The notes below the pieces were generated by a model. The model did not search any database and was not told the DNA's origin. It saw only the letters and a list, made by a program, of their open reading frames with translations. Made by a program: the position numbers and the translations under genes. 64,000 nt of DNA from Rhodothermales bacterium (GTDB lineage Bacteria; Bacteroidota; Rhodothermia; Rhodothermales; UBA10348). This document shows positions 42,846 to 51,537 of the stretch, one piece after another. How positions within the stretch are numbered: position 1 is the first letter of the stretch; the number at the start of each line of letters is the position of its first letter. The stretch lies in the NCBI GenBank assembly GCA_017643395.1, contig JAEPNP010000005.1, forward strand, positions 310,001 through 374,000, given 5' to 3'.

Positions 42846-45050
42846 GTGTCCGACTCAGCCGACCCATCCGCACCCGACCAACGCCGATTCGGCACGTTCG
42901 GCGGCGTGTTCACGCCAACGCTGATGACCATCATCGGCGTGATCATGTACCTGCGCGAGGGCTGGGTCATCGGAAACGCCGGCATCCTTGGCGGTGCGTT
43001 GATCATCGGCCTCTCGTTCCTGATCACGATCTGCACGGGGCTGTCGATTTCGTCGATTGCGACGAACATCCGCATCGGCACGGGAGGTGCCTACGCCATT
43101 GTCTCCCAGTCCCTGGGCCTTGAGGTCGGCGGCAGCCTGGGCATTCCCCGGTATCTGTCCCAGGCCCTTGCCATCACGCTATACATCTTCGGCTTTCGCG
43201 AAGGTTGGCTGTGGCTGTTTCCGGATCACCCGGCATTTCTCGTGGACATGGTGGTGTTCCTGCTGCTGTGGGGCATTGCCTACAAGAGCGCCGATCTGGC
43301 GATCAAGACGCAGTACCTCATCATGGGGGTGATTGCCCTGTCGCTGGTCTCCATCGCCATCGCAGCCGCCCGGGGTTCAATGATCCACCCCATCGAACAG
43401 GTGGGGCTCTGGGGCTCCTTTGCCGGATCGCCGGAAAACGGGTTCGCCGGCACGGACTTCTGGACGGTCTTCGCGGTGTTCTTCCCGGCCGCCACGGGCA
43501 TCATGGCTGGCGCCAACATGTCCGGAGACCTGAAGGACCCGCGCCGTTCGATCCCTATCGGCACGATGAGTGCGATCGCGGTGAGCATGGTGGTCTATGC
43601 GCTGGTGGCGTACTGGCTGGCCCGATCCGCGACACCGGAGGAGCTGGTGTCCAACTACTACGTGATGGTGGAGAAGGCCTACTGGGGCTGGGCCATCGTG
43701 GCCGGAATCTTCGGTGCCACATTCTCATCCGCCCTGGCCTCCATGGTGGGGTCGGGACGCATTCTACAGGCGATGGGCAGCCACGGCATCCTGCCCTGGA
43801 GCCCCTGGCTGGGCCGACTGACACGCAAGGCTGAGCCGCGCAACGCCATGCTTGTCACGGGCGCGATTGTTTTCTGCTCGCTCCTGATGCGGGACCTGAA
43901 CGTCATCGCGCCCCTGATCACCATGTTCTTCCTGATCACCTACGCCATGCTGAACATGGTCGTGCTGATCGAGCAGGGACTCGGCCTGATCAGTTTCCGT
44001 CCTCTGCTCAGGCTGCCGGCGATCGTGCCGTGGACAGGTCTGATCGGGTCGGTGTACGTGATGTTCATCATCAACCCCATCGTCAGTCTGGTCTCCATCC
44101 TGGTCGTCCTGGGCTTTTATGCATTCCTGACCCGTCGGCACCTGGATGCGCCATTCGAAGACGTGCGCAGTGGCCTGTTCGTGTCCTTCGCCGAGTGGGC
44201 GGCCAAAAAGGCTTCCCTTCTCTCCAACCAGAATGAGCGCGCATGGAAACCAAACCTGCTCATCCCGACCGAAGACCCGGAGCGGTTGCGAGGCGCGTTC
44301 CTGCTGCTGCAGGACATCGCGTACTCCAAGGGTTCGGTCAAACTGCTTGGTATCCCGACGCTCATGGACGCCGATTCGCTCGGTGCCAGGCTGGCTGGCG
44401 TTGCCGAAGACTTTCGCCAGCGCGGTGTCTTCGCGTCGTCGACAGTCGTCGACGGGACGACCTTCGAGAGCGGAGTTTCCAACGGCATTCAGGTCCTGAA
44501 TGCAGCGTTCTTCCGGCCGAACATTGTATTTCTTCAGGCACCACGGGCTCCGGAGCGCGAGCAATCCTACCGGGACGTGTTGGCGGCGGCTACGCAGTCC
44601 CATCTGGGCATGCTGCTGTACATGCCCCATCCTGAAGCGCGCCTTGGTCAACGCCAAACCGTAAACGTGTGGATCCGTGATCGCAGTCCGGACTGGAACT
44701 TGCGCTCCGAACTCGGCAACATGGACCTGTCCATCCTGACGGCCTACAAACTGCGCCTCAACTGGAAGGCTCACCTCCGCCTGATCACCGTCATCCGGGA
44801 CGACAGCCAGGAAGAGGCTGCGCGAGCGTTCATGCGCGAACTCATGGACCTTGCCAGACTCCCGCATACGGAGGTCGTGGTAGCCAAGGGTCCGTTTTCG
44901 GAGTACCTGCCCAATGCCCCGCAGGCGGACCTCAGCATTTTCGGACTTCCTGAGGAGCCGGACTTCGAATTCGGGCGCATGGTGGTGCGCGAGACGCGCT
45001 CGTCGTGCCTGTTCGCTCTGGACTCCGGCCGGGAGAGCGCACTGGCCTGA
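42846..45050 (+). CDS. SLC12-type (cation-chloride cotransporter-like) APC transporter
   Basis: 734 residues from GTG 42846. About twelve membrane segments fill residues 18-440, starting with FGGVFTPTLMTIIGVIMYLREGWV cut here as the first helix; conserved points include GTGGAYAIVS, ATGIMAGANMSGDLKDP and SSALASMVGSGRILQAM. These are characteristic of the amino acid-polyamine-cation superfamily branch containing Na-K-Cl and K-Cl cotransporters. The C-terminal 270 residues form a soluble USP-like regulatory domain (NLLIPTEDPERLRGAFLLLQ, LRLITVIRDDSQ) as in SLC12 proteins. It would move chloride with K or Na across the inner membrane, useful for osmotic balance in saline habitats. It is coupled to a secreted propeller gene. 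Confidence 0.85.
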   Translation: MSDSADPSAPDQRRFGTFGGVFTPTLMTIIGVIMYLREGWVIGNAGILGGALIIGLSFLITICTGLSISSIATNIRIGTGGAYAIVSQSLGLEVGGSLGIPRYLSQALAITLYIFGFREGWLWLFPDHPAFLVDMVVFLLLWGIAYKSADLAIKTQYLIMGVIALSLVSIAIAAARGSMIHPIEQVGLWGSFAGSPENGFAGTDFWTVFAVFFPAATGIMAGANMSGDLKDPRRSIPIGTMSAIAVSMVVYALVAYWLARSATPEELVSNYYVMVEKAYWGWAIVAGIFGATFSSALASMVGSGRILQAMGSHGILPWSPWLGRLTRKAEPRNAMLVTGAIVFCSLLMRDLNVIAPLITMFFLITYAMLNMVVLIEQGLGLISFRPLLRLPAIVPWTGLIGSVYVMFIINPIVSLVSILVVLGFYAFLTRRHLDAPFEDVRSGLFVSFAEWAAKKASLLSNQNERAWKPNLLIPTEDPERLRGAFLLLQDIAYSKGSVKLLGIPTLMDADSLGARLAGVAEDFRQRGVFASSTVVDGTTFESGVSNGIQVLNAAFFRPNIVFLQAPRAPEREQSYRDVLAAATQSHLGMLLYMPHPEARLGQRQTVNVWIRDRSPDWNLRSELGNMDLSILTAYKLRLNWKAHLRLITVIRDDSQEEAARAFMRELMDLARLPHTEVVVAKGPFSEYLPNAPQADLSIFGLPEEPDFEFGRMVVRETRSSCLFALDSGRESALA

Positions 45051-45051
45051 C

Positions 45052-45927
45052 TCAGCGAAGCCCCAGCGAGTCCCGAAGTGCCTCGTCAACCACGCTGTTT
45101 CGGGTCCAATAGTCGATGGTGATGTCCCGCAGGCGCTCGGCGCGGGTGGTCTGCCCTCGCCATGACTCCTCCCAGCCAAGAACCGCGTGAGGGAACGCCG
45201 TCTCGAAGCGAATACTTAGCGAGCGTTCCGCATAGTCCAACCGGTACGCGGACTCGGCCCCGTCTGAGACGAGCGATGCGGTCGCAGGCAGCACCTGGAA
45301 ATCGATGTGCGACAACCGCTGGTACATGGTGCCCGGAATGACACGGATGTCGCCCGTAGGAAGCGCATCCGGGTCGATGCGAAGTTTGGTCCAGATCTCG
45401 TCCTCGAGCAGAGCCGGCTCAAGCCGTTGATCCGTGTCCCCTTCCTTTTCGAAGTAGGAGTAGTGCCGAATCCGATAGGCATCCTCCTCCAGATTCATCT
45501 GCGTGAACGTATGCCCGCACCACTCCTGGGAGGTCGTAGTGACCTTCAGGGTCTTTGCATCGGATGCACCCTCCAGGGGCGTGAATACGCTCATCATCAT
45601 CGAGTACGGGTAGATGCCGGTAACGAAGTTCTTGGTCATGTTGAGTTTCATGACATCCACGCGATCCGACCCGGCGCCTGACGGATTGTCCAGCTTCACT
45701 TGCCGCGCTCGCGACAGCGCCTCGGTGACGTAAATCAGCACCGCCTCCCCTTCCCGCACCTCGCCGTATCGGGGCTGCTCCAGCCGATAACTGGTCAGCT
45801 CGGCTTGGCCCTGGTACCAGTACGCACCGAAATCAGCCGAGGTGGGCGCAGCCGGTATGCCCGGAGGGGGCGCGCCTTGCCGGCAGCCCGACATCGCCAG
45901 AAGAAGAAATACACTCAGGACACGCAT
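45052..45927 (-). CDS. Conserved Bacteroidota-type lipoprotein
   Basis: 291 residues from ATG 45927, the start that opens a lipoprotein signal (MRVLSVFLLLAMSGC); the frame extends upstream to 46035 without a signal. The mature protein begins with FGAYWYQGQAELTSYRLEQ and contains VREGEAVLIYVTEALSR, FVTGIYPYSMMMSVFTPLEG and TSQEWCGHTFTQMNL. I recall this as a conserved lipoprotein family of Bacteroidota. Some database entries call such proteins septum formation inhibitor Maf, but no Maf nucleotide-pyrophosphatase motif is visible here. Function unknown. Its stop faces the transporter's stop across one base (TGA-C-TCA). Confidence 0.75.
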   Translation of the reverse strand: MRVLSVFLLLAMSGCRQGAPPPGIPAAPTSADFGAYWYQGQAELTSYRLEQPRYGEVREGEAVLIYVTEALSRARQVKLDNPSGAGSDRVDVMKLNMTKNFVTGIYPYSMMMSVFTPLEGASDAKTLKVTTTSQEWCGHTFTQMNLEEDAYRIRHYSYFEKEGDTDQRLEPALLEDEIWTKLRIDPDALPTGDIRVIPGTMYQRLSHIDFQVLPATASLVSDGAESAYRLDYAERSLSIRFETAFPHAVLGWEESWRGQTTRAERLRDITIDYWTRNSVVDEALRDSLGLR

Positions 45928-46009
45928 AGTCACTTCGTTTGCTGATGTCAGCATACGGGAAACCGGGGCCTCGGCACACGGTAGAGACGCGACTTCAGTC
46001 CGATCCTGC

Positions 46010-46498
46010 ATGCACCTCCCCGACGCCCGCGCCATGGCAGAAGTTCTGCTCCTGGCGCATGGACTTTCCGCGTGGTCCTTCCGGTTCGATAACGCGCGTA
46101 CCCGGGCTGGGGTGTGCCGCTACGACGATCGTGTCATCGGCCTCTCGCGACACTACGTGCGCGCCAACGAAGCCGACGAAGTGCGAGGCACCATTCTGCA
46201 CGAGATCGCACACGCCCTGGCCGGCCCGCAAGCCGGCCACGGACCCCGCTGGAAGCGCATCGCACGCGAGTTGGGTGCACCCACGGAGCGCTGCACGCAG
46301 GCAGACATGGACATCGATCCCAGATACACACTCTGGTGTGTGAAGTGCGGGAAACGCATGCGGGACTACCACCGACGTCCTCGCCGGGATCTGGATTCCG
46401 GGCGATGGCGTCATCGCTCATGTGGCGGGTCGGAGTTTCGACTGACCGCCTTTGTGGGGGAATCCCCCGCAAAGGTTCCGGGGAATCCCGAGCCTTGA
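46010..46498 (+). CDS. SprT-like zinc metallopeptidase-fold protein
   Basis: 162 residues from ATG 46010 (MHLPDARAMAEVLLLAHGL); the open frame begins at 45842, but the upstream part overlaps the divergent lipoprotein gene. The SprT-like core shows WSFRFDNARTRAGVC, the zinc site HEIAH (64-68) with H77 as third ligand, and a C-terminal zinc-ribbon-like segment with C110, C113 and C138. The fourth ribbon cysteine is not obvious. The family relates to the DNA-protein crosslink protease SPRTN. Bacterial SprT proteins are little characterised. It lies 30 bases before nrfH but has no clear link to it. Confidence 0.87.
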   Translation: MHLPDARAMAEVLLLAHGLSAWSFRFDNARTRAGVCRYDDRVIGLSRHYVRANEADEVRGTILHEIAHALAGPQAGHGPRWKRIARELGAPTERCTQADMDIDPRYTLWCVKCGKRMRDYHRRPRRDLDSGRWRHRSCGGSEFRLTAFVGESPAKVPGNPEP

Positions 46499-46523
46499 TA
46501 GAGCGACGCGACGGGGTAGTTTG
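46495..46523 (+). promoter_or_regulatory. Promoter of nrfHA: TTG, 19-bp spacer, TAGTTTG
   Basis: TTG at 46495-46497 and TAGTTTG at 46517-46523 are 19 bp apart, the spacing of the Bacteroidota -33/-7 promoter. The box ends 5 bases before GTG 46529, so the transcript would be nearly leaderless. This is the best two-part promoter seen in the window. The -33 part lies in the last codons of the SprT-like gene. Confidence 0.55.
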
Positions 46524-46528
46524 GCACC

Positions 46529-46975
46529 GTGAACCGTGTCCCTCCCGTCGTAACTGTGATCACGGGCCTCCTCATAGGCCTGACTGTCTTCACGTTCGCC
46601 TACGCGGACGGCGCGTCGTACCTGTCCAACGACGCGGAGGCCTGCGTCAACTGCCACGTGATGCGCCCGCAGTTCGATGCCTGGATGAAAGGCTCCCACG
46701 CCCGTGCGGCGTCCTGCAACGACTGCCATGCGCCGCACGACAACATCGCCGCCAAGCTGGCGGTGAAAGGACTCAACGGATTCAACCACTCCTGGGCGTT
46801 TACCACCGGCCGGTACAAGGAGCGACTGAGCGCCACGCCGCTTAATACCCGCGTAACGGAGGCGGCCTGCCGCCACTGCCACGAACAGGCCGTCCATCAG
46901 TCGCTGGCACTATCCGACGACGCCATGTCCTGCATCCGGTGCCACGCCGGCGTAGGACACAACACCCGAAACTGA
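46529..46975 (+). CDS. nrfH: Cytochrome c nitrite reductase small subunit NrfH
   Basis: 148 residues from GTG 46529. One N-terminal membrane anchor (residues 6-25) is followed by four heme c motifs CxxCH at 39-43, 63-67, 114-118 and 135-139, the NapC/NirT-family pattern of NrfH. It takes electrons from menaquinol in the membrane and passes them to NrfA in the periplasm. The stop codon overlaps the nrfA start (TGATG), which fixes the operon. Length is close to typical NrfH (about 150-170). Confidence 0.95.
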   Translation: MNRVPPVVTVITGLLIGLTVFTFAYADGASYLSNDAEACVNCHVMRPQFDAWMKGSHARAASCNDCHAPHDNIAAKLAVKGLNGFNHSWAFTTGRYKERLSATPLNTRVTEAACRHCHEQAVHQSLALSDDAMSCIRCHAGVGHNTRN

Positions 46976-48321
46976 TGCGAAAGAATCTCCTCCTCGGCCT
47001 TGTCGGCATTGCCATCGCATTCGCCGGGGCGCTGCTCCTGGTGGACATCGTCGAAAAGCGGTCCGAGGCGCGCAATCCCTTCTTCCGGGTCACCGAACTC
47101 ACGGATACCACGGAATCGGCTGCCATCTGGGGCCAGAACTTTCCGTACCAATATGATGGGTATTTGCGCACGGTGGACATGGAGCGTACCCGTCATGGCG
47201 GCAGTGAGTCAGTCCTTCGAGATCCCACGGGAGACGACCCCAGAGAGGTGACGTCCCAGAGCAAGCTGGATCATCTGCCGGCGTTGCGGCGGATGTGGGC
47301 AGGGTACGCGTTCGCCCGCGACTTCAGGGAAGAGCGCGGCCACGCCTACATGCTGGAGGATCAGATCTTTACCGGTCGGCAGGCCGTCCCGCAGCCCGGC
47401 ACCTGTCTGAACTGCCACGCCTCGATGGTGGTGCCGTGGCTCAAGGCCGGAGACGGCGACCTGGAACGCGGATTCGAACTCCTGAATCCGCTGCCCTACG
47501 ACTCCGCAAGGGCAGAGGTCAGCCACCCGATCTCCTGTATCGACTGCCATGAGCCGGAAACGATGCAGCTTAGGGTGACCCGCCCCGGTTTCATCGACGG
47601 TATTCGGGCGCTGAAGGCTTCGCAGGGTATTCCGGACTTCGAGGTAAACCGGGACGCCTCACATGCGGAGATGCGCAACTACGTCTGCGGACAATGCCAC
47701 GTGGAGTACTACTTCAGGGGGAGCGACAAACGCCTGACCTTCCCGTGGGCCCGCGGCACGTCGGTGGACTCCATCTACGCGTACTACGAAGCGGAGGGCT
47801 TCAAGGACTGGACCCATGCCGAGACCGGCGCTCCCATGCTCAAGGCGCAGCACCCGGAGTTCGAGATGTTCTCTCAGGGCACCCACGCATCGGCCGGTGT
47901 CACCTGTGCGGACTGCCACATGCCCTACAGGCGCCTCGGCGCACAGAAGGTCTCTGACCATCAGGTGCGCAGTCCGCTGCTGGACGTGAACGCCTCCTGC
48001 GCAACCTGCCATCGGGATTCGGAAGCAGCCTTGCTGGCCCGCGCTGAGACCATTCAGGACCGGCATGCCCGGCTGCGTGATCGCGCGCTGGCTGCCCTGG
48101 TAGACCTCATCGATGACATCGTGGCTGCCCAGGATGCCGGCATGGCAGACGCACGGTTGGACCGCGCACGCGAATTCCAGCGCAAGGCCTCCTTCTACGT
48201 GGACTTCGTGGAGGCTGAGAACTCCACCGGCTTCCACGCGGACCAGGAGGGCGCGCGCATTCTCGGCGAGGCCATTGATGCTGCCCGATTGGGGCAGCGG
48301 GTGCTGAACGAGCTGCGCTAG
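46975..48321 (+). CDS. nrfA: Ammonia-forming cytochrome c nitrite reductase NrfA (CxxCH-type heme 1)
   Basis: 448 residues from ATG 46975, overlapping the nrfH stop. An N-terminal signal or anchor helix (4-26) is followed by five heme motifs: CLNCH 144-148, CIDCH 188-192, CGQCH 238-242, CADCH 311-315 and CATCH 342-346. Active-site neighbours are conserved: the CGQCHVEYYF segment with the tyrosines, KAQHPEFEMF, and His304 just before heme 4. The protein reduces nitrite to ammonium with six electrons. In most NrfA the first, catalytic heme uses CxxCK with lysine as ligand; here it is histidine, as in the minority CxxCH group described from some Epsilonproteobacteria and others. Its stop overlaps that of ndh. 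Confidence 0.95.
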   Translation: MRKNLLLGLVGIAIAFAGALLLVDIVEKRSEARNPFFRVTELTDTTESAAIWGQNFPYQYDGYLRTVDMERTRHGGSESVLRDPTGDDPREVTSQSKLDHLPALRRMWAGYAFARDFREERGHAYMLEDQIFTGRQAVPQPGTCLNCHASMVVPWLKAGDGDLERGFELLNPLPYDSARAEVSHPISCIDCHEPETMQLRVTRPGFIDGIRALKASQGIPDFEVNRDASHAEMRNYVCGQCHVEYYFRGSDKRLTFPWARGTSVDSIYAYYEAEGFKDWTHAETGAPMLKAQHPEFEMFSQGTHASAGVTCADCHMPYRRLGAQKVSDHQVRSPLLDVNASCATCHRDSEAALLARAETIQDRHARLRDRALAALVDLIDDIVAAQDAGMADARLDRAREFQRKASFYVDFVEAENSTGFHADQEGARILGEAIDAARLGQRVLNELR

Positions 48322-49577
48322 CCGGAGACTGTCGGCAGGTCGCGATGCCTGCGACGACCGGTTATCAACCGCGCGCCTCGCTGCCAGGTCAGGTATGACC
48401 ACGCCCAGCCAGAGAGCACCCACACCCGATTCCTGAACCCGATCAGGAAGAGAATGTGCACGAACAGCCAGGCGAACCAGGCCAGGATGCCGGAGAGCTT
48501 CAGGAAGCCGAAGTCCGCGACGGCCGCTGCCCGACCAATGGTGGCCATCGAGCCCTTGTCCCTGTAGACGAACGGAGCGGGATCCTGACCGGCCAGACGG
48601 GCGCGAATCGCCCCTGCCACATGTTTGCCGGCCTGGATGGCGGCCGGGGCTACGCCGGGCACGTTCTTGACCGCCGCCAGATCACCCGCCACAAAAATTT
48701 CCGGTTGTCCAGGCACACTCAGGTCGGGCGCAACCTCTACCCGACCGGCGCGATCCATGGAGGCTCCGAGGGACTGCGCGATCTCTGAACCCTGCACGCC
48801 GGCGGCCCAGATCCGGGTCTTGCACGCGATGCGCTCCCCGGAATCCAGCAGCACCGAGTCGGCATCCAGTTCGGTTACGAGGGCACCTGTGCGCACCTGA
48901 ACCCCCAGGTCCCTGAGCTGCTCCTCGGCTTTCAGCGACAGGGACTCTTCGTAGCCCGGCAGCACACGGTCCTCGCCGTCAATCAGCAGAACCTGGACCT
49001 CGTCCGGGTCAATGCGCCTGTAGTCTGAGGCGGAGGCTCGGGCGATCTCGGTCAGCGCACCCGCCAGCTCCACGCCTGTGGGGCCCGCTCCGATGACCAC
49101 AAACTGTAGCCACTCGCGCCGCTTTACGGGGTCCTTCTCGCGCTCGGCCCCCTCATAGGCGAGCAGGATGCGGCGGCGGATTTCGAGCGCATCCTCGACG
49201 GTCTTCAGCCCCGGCGCCTCATGCTCCCACTCGGGATTGCCGAAGTAAGCGTGACCCGCCCCCGTGGCGACGACCAGGTAGTCATACGACAGCCTGCCGT
49301 GATCGAGTTCGACCTCACCCGCCTCGGGATGTACGCGGACCGCATCGCCCAGGAGAACCGTCACATTGTCCTGCTTGCGAAAAATGCGCCGCAGCGGGTA
49401 GGCGATATCGGCGGGATTGAGCACCGCCGAGGCCACCTGGTACAGGAGCGGCTGGAACAGGTGGTGATTTTCCCGGTCCAGCAGGGTGATGGTCACCGGC
49501 GCCTTGCGCAATTCGCGCACGGCGTTGATACCGGCGAAACCACCGCCGAGCACTACGACATGGGGGGCTTTGGCCAT
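48318..49577 (-). CDS. ndh: Type II NADH dehydrogenase (NDH-2)
   Basis: 419 residues. The FAD-binding GGGFAGINAVREL begins at residue 10, and FQPLLYQVASAVLNPADIAYPLR follows, conserved in NDH-2. The NAD-binding motif is VVIGAGPTGVELAG. The second FAD motif is FVAGDLAAVKN. The quinone/membrane end is hydrophobic, with an unusually clear segment (ILAWFAWLFVHILFLIGFRN). The enzyme oxidises NADH and reduces quinone without proton pumping. It converges on nrfA; both stop codons share CTAG at 48318-48321. It could feed the quinone pool used by NrfH, but the opposite orientation gives no operon evidence. Confidence 0.92.
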   Translation of the reverse strand: MAKAPHVVVLGGGFAGINAVRELRKAPVTITLLDRENHHLFQPLLYQVASAVLNPADIAYPLRRIFRKQDNVTVLLGDAVRVHPEAGEVELDHGRLSYDYLVVATGAGHAYFGNPEWEHEAPGLKTVEDALEIRRRILLAYEGAEREKDPVKRREWLQFVVIGAGPTGVELAGALTEIARASASDYRRIDPDEVQVLLIDGEDRVLPGYEESLSLKAEEQLRDLGVQVRTGALVTELDADSVLLDSGERIACKTRIWAAGVQGSEIAQSLGASMDRAGRVEVAPDLSVPGQPEIFVAGDLAAVKNVPGVAPAAIQAGKHVAGAIRARLAGQDPAPFVYRDKGSMATIGRAAAVADFGFLKLSGILAWFAWLFVHILFLIGFRNRVWVLSGWAWSYLTWQRGARLITGRRRHRDLPTVSG

Positions 49578-49640
49578 GGCAGACTCCGTAAGGGCTACCT
49601 CGCCTACGGAGCCCGGCCGACCGAGTTGGTGAAGAAGCCG

Positions 49641-50543
49641 CTAGGCGCGCCCTGCGAAGAGCTCCTTCAGGGAATCGCCGGCGTCCAGGGTACGGATGGG
49701 GAACGGAATGTTCAGACCGGCCTGATCGAATGCCTTCTTCAGCAGCATGATCGCGTTGCTGCGGGCATGCAAATACTTGGCATGATCGTCCGCGCTCAGA
49801 ATCCAGAAAACGACGACGAAGTCGATGGAGCTCCCGCCAAACGAGGTGAAGACAAAGTCCGGATCCCGGTTTTCATCGCGTCCGGGCACCTTGGAAACGG
49901 CTTCAAGCGCCACCTTCCGGGCCAACTCCAGATCGTCATCGTAGGACACCCCACAGGGCAGGTCAATACGGCGATCGCCTCCGTCGTAGAGGTTTGTGAT
50001 GGGGTTGCCGAAGACCTGGGCGTTCGGCACGTAGACTTTCTGACCGTCAAACTGCTCGATAATGGTCGAGCGCAGATTGACCTCTGTGACACGTCCGGTG
50101 ATGCCGCTGGTCTCGATGATGTTGCCCTCCTTGAACGGCCGGCGCACGGCAAGCAGGACGCCCGAGACGAAGTTGGCGGCGATGTCCTGGAATGCAAAAC
50201 CCAGAGCCAGACCCAGGATACCCACGCCGGCCAGCAGTTTGGTAACCGCGCCGTCCAGCTGCAGGACCGACAGGGCGACAAACGCCCCAATGGTGATCAC
50301 GGCCGTATAGACCACCGAGTTCAGCAGGCGCGCAACCTGTTGATTGTCGATGGTCCTGTGCAGGGCCTTGCCCAGGAATCGGCGCAGGATCTTTGCGATG
50401 ATGGTGAAGAGAACCACCACCAACAGCGCCACTACAAAGTTGGGCAACAGGGCAATGGCCGACTCCAGCCAGCCCGTCAGTTTGTCAAGTACGGTCTGCG
50501 TCGCGTCTACGACCTCCTGGGTCGAGGCATTGGGGTCCTGCAT
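49641..50543 (-). CDS. MscS-family mechanosensitive channel
   Basis: 300 residues from ATG 50543, preceded at 10 bases by AAAGGA (minus strand 50559-50554). A TTG at 50552 is in frame but less likely. There are three membrane segments. The pore helix region is VGILGLALGFAFQDIAANFVSG, given here in part as GLALGFAFQDIAANF. The beta domain motif VNLRSTIIEQFDGQKVYVPN and the C-terminal alpha/beta domain are normal for small MscS. It opens under membrane tension to release solutes. A TAGCTTG box lies 25 bases upstream of the start. Confidence 0.94.
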   Translation of the reverse strand: MQDPNASTQEVVDATQTVLDKLTGWLESAIALLPNFVVALLVVVLFTIIAKILRRFLGKALHRTIDNQQVARLLNSVVYTAVITIGAFVALSVLQLDGAVTKLLAGVGILGLALGFAFQDIAANFVSGVLLAVRRPFKEGNIIETSGITGRVTEVNLRSTIIEQFDGQKVYVPNAQVFGNPITNLYDGGDRRIDLPCGVSYDDDLELARKVALEAVSKVPGRDENRDPDFVFTSFGGSSIDFVVVFWILSADDHAKYLHARSNAIMLLKKAFDQAGLNIPFPIRTLDAGDSLKELFAGRA

Positions 50544-50568
50544 AACAATCAATTCCTTTGAGAACCCT

Positions 50569-50575
50569 CAAGCTA
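50569..50575 (-). promoter_or_regulatory. TAnnTTG promoter-like box (mscS-type gene)
   Basis: TAGCTTG on the minus strand, 25 bases before ATG 50543, with an AAAGGA ribosome site between. It is one of few genes here with a clear Shine-Dalgarno sequence. Confidence 0.4.
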
Positions 50576-50607
50576 GCCCGTTGGCCGGGCCAAGTCCACC
50601 AACCCGG

Positions 50608-51474
50608 TCAGTCCAGCACGGACCAGACCCGACCGGATCGCACGAGCGTGATTTCCCGGGGCAGCGTACAGCCTTCGAGGTCGACCTGGGTCAGATCAAG
50701 GTCAACCCGGGCGTATCCTCGATGACGCACCCACACGCGACCCCATTCCGGAGCGATCAGCGCCGCATCCGCCTCGCCAATGCTTTCTGAACGATGTCCG
50801 TCGAGCCCGTAGTCATATTCAAGCAGACAGCCGTCCCCGGCGTCGTAGCGCAGGTACACGGGCACGCCATCGGAGTAGTACTGCGTGAATCCCGGTGCCT
50901 GTACGATGCGGGTGTCGATCACGGGCGCCGAATCGCCGAATGCGGGTTCGGTCAATGCTTCGACAGGATCGGACACCTGATAGGCCCGAGGAAGTGCGGC
51001 GTCATCAACCCACTGCTCCGGTGACGGCTCAAAGATCTCGATCTCTCCGTCCAGGGAAGCCGTTTCGAACGTCGGGACCACATCGTCCCGGTATCGAATC
51101 CTGCCGGGAGGTCCGGCCACGGGATCAGGCCCGCTCAGGAGCGGACGATCAGAAATGCCGGAGCTCGCCAGGCGGACGTCCGGCTGAATGGTCACGGGCG
51201 CGCGCAGGGCTGGTGCCGCGTAGGCGACGTGCGTACGACTCGCGGTAACCGGCCACAGCGGGTCAAGCCAGACCATGGATGACGCAGGGATATAGATCTC
51301 CCGCTCACCAGACACTGCCACCCTGGGCGCCGGTCGCTCCGATTCGGAGGCCGTGCGGTCGTGTCCGGTTGAGAGCAGGACCTTGCGGCCCTTGATGGTA
51401 TCGCCTCGTTCCTGGGCGAACGAGACTGAGTGGCACCCCAGAAAGAGCACCACGAGCAACAGTCGAACTAGCAT
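50608..51474 (-). CDS. Exported protein of unknown function
   Basis: 288 residues with a signal peptide (MLVRLLLVVLFLGCHSVSFAQ). The mature part is proline-rich and low in complexity up to about residue 170. A beta-sheet module follows near 200-288 (GVPVYLRYDAGDGCLLEYDY ... VWVRHRGYARVDLDLTQVDL) that could be a PEGA-like sandwich. No catalytic motif and no family recognised. It lies alone between mscS and the AlkC-like gene on the same strand. Confidence 0.7.
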   Translation of the reverse strand: MLVRLLLVVLFLGCHSVSFAQERGDTIKGRKVLLSTGHDRTASESERPAPRVAVSGEREIYIPASSMVWLDPLWPVTASRTHVAYAAPALRAPVTIQPDVRLASSGISDRPLLSGPDPVAGPPGRIRYRDDVVPTFETASLDGEIEIFEPSPEQWVDDAALPRAYQVSDPVEALTEPAFGDSAPVIDTRIVQAPGFTQYYSDGVPVYLRYDAGDGCLLEYDYGLDGHRSESIGEADAALIAPEWGRVWVRHRGYARVDLDLTQVDLEGCTLPREITLVRSGRVWSVLD

Positions 51475-51537
51475 GATTTCTGGCGGTCGGGTCTATCTAT
51501 GTACGCACAGGATGCGTCGATTTCCGCCTGGGCCCCG

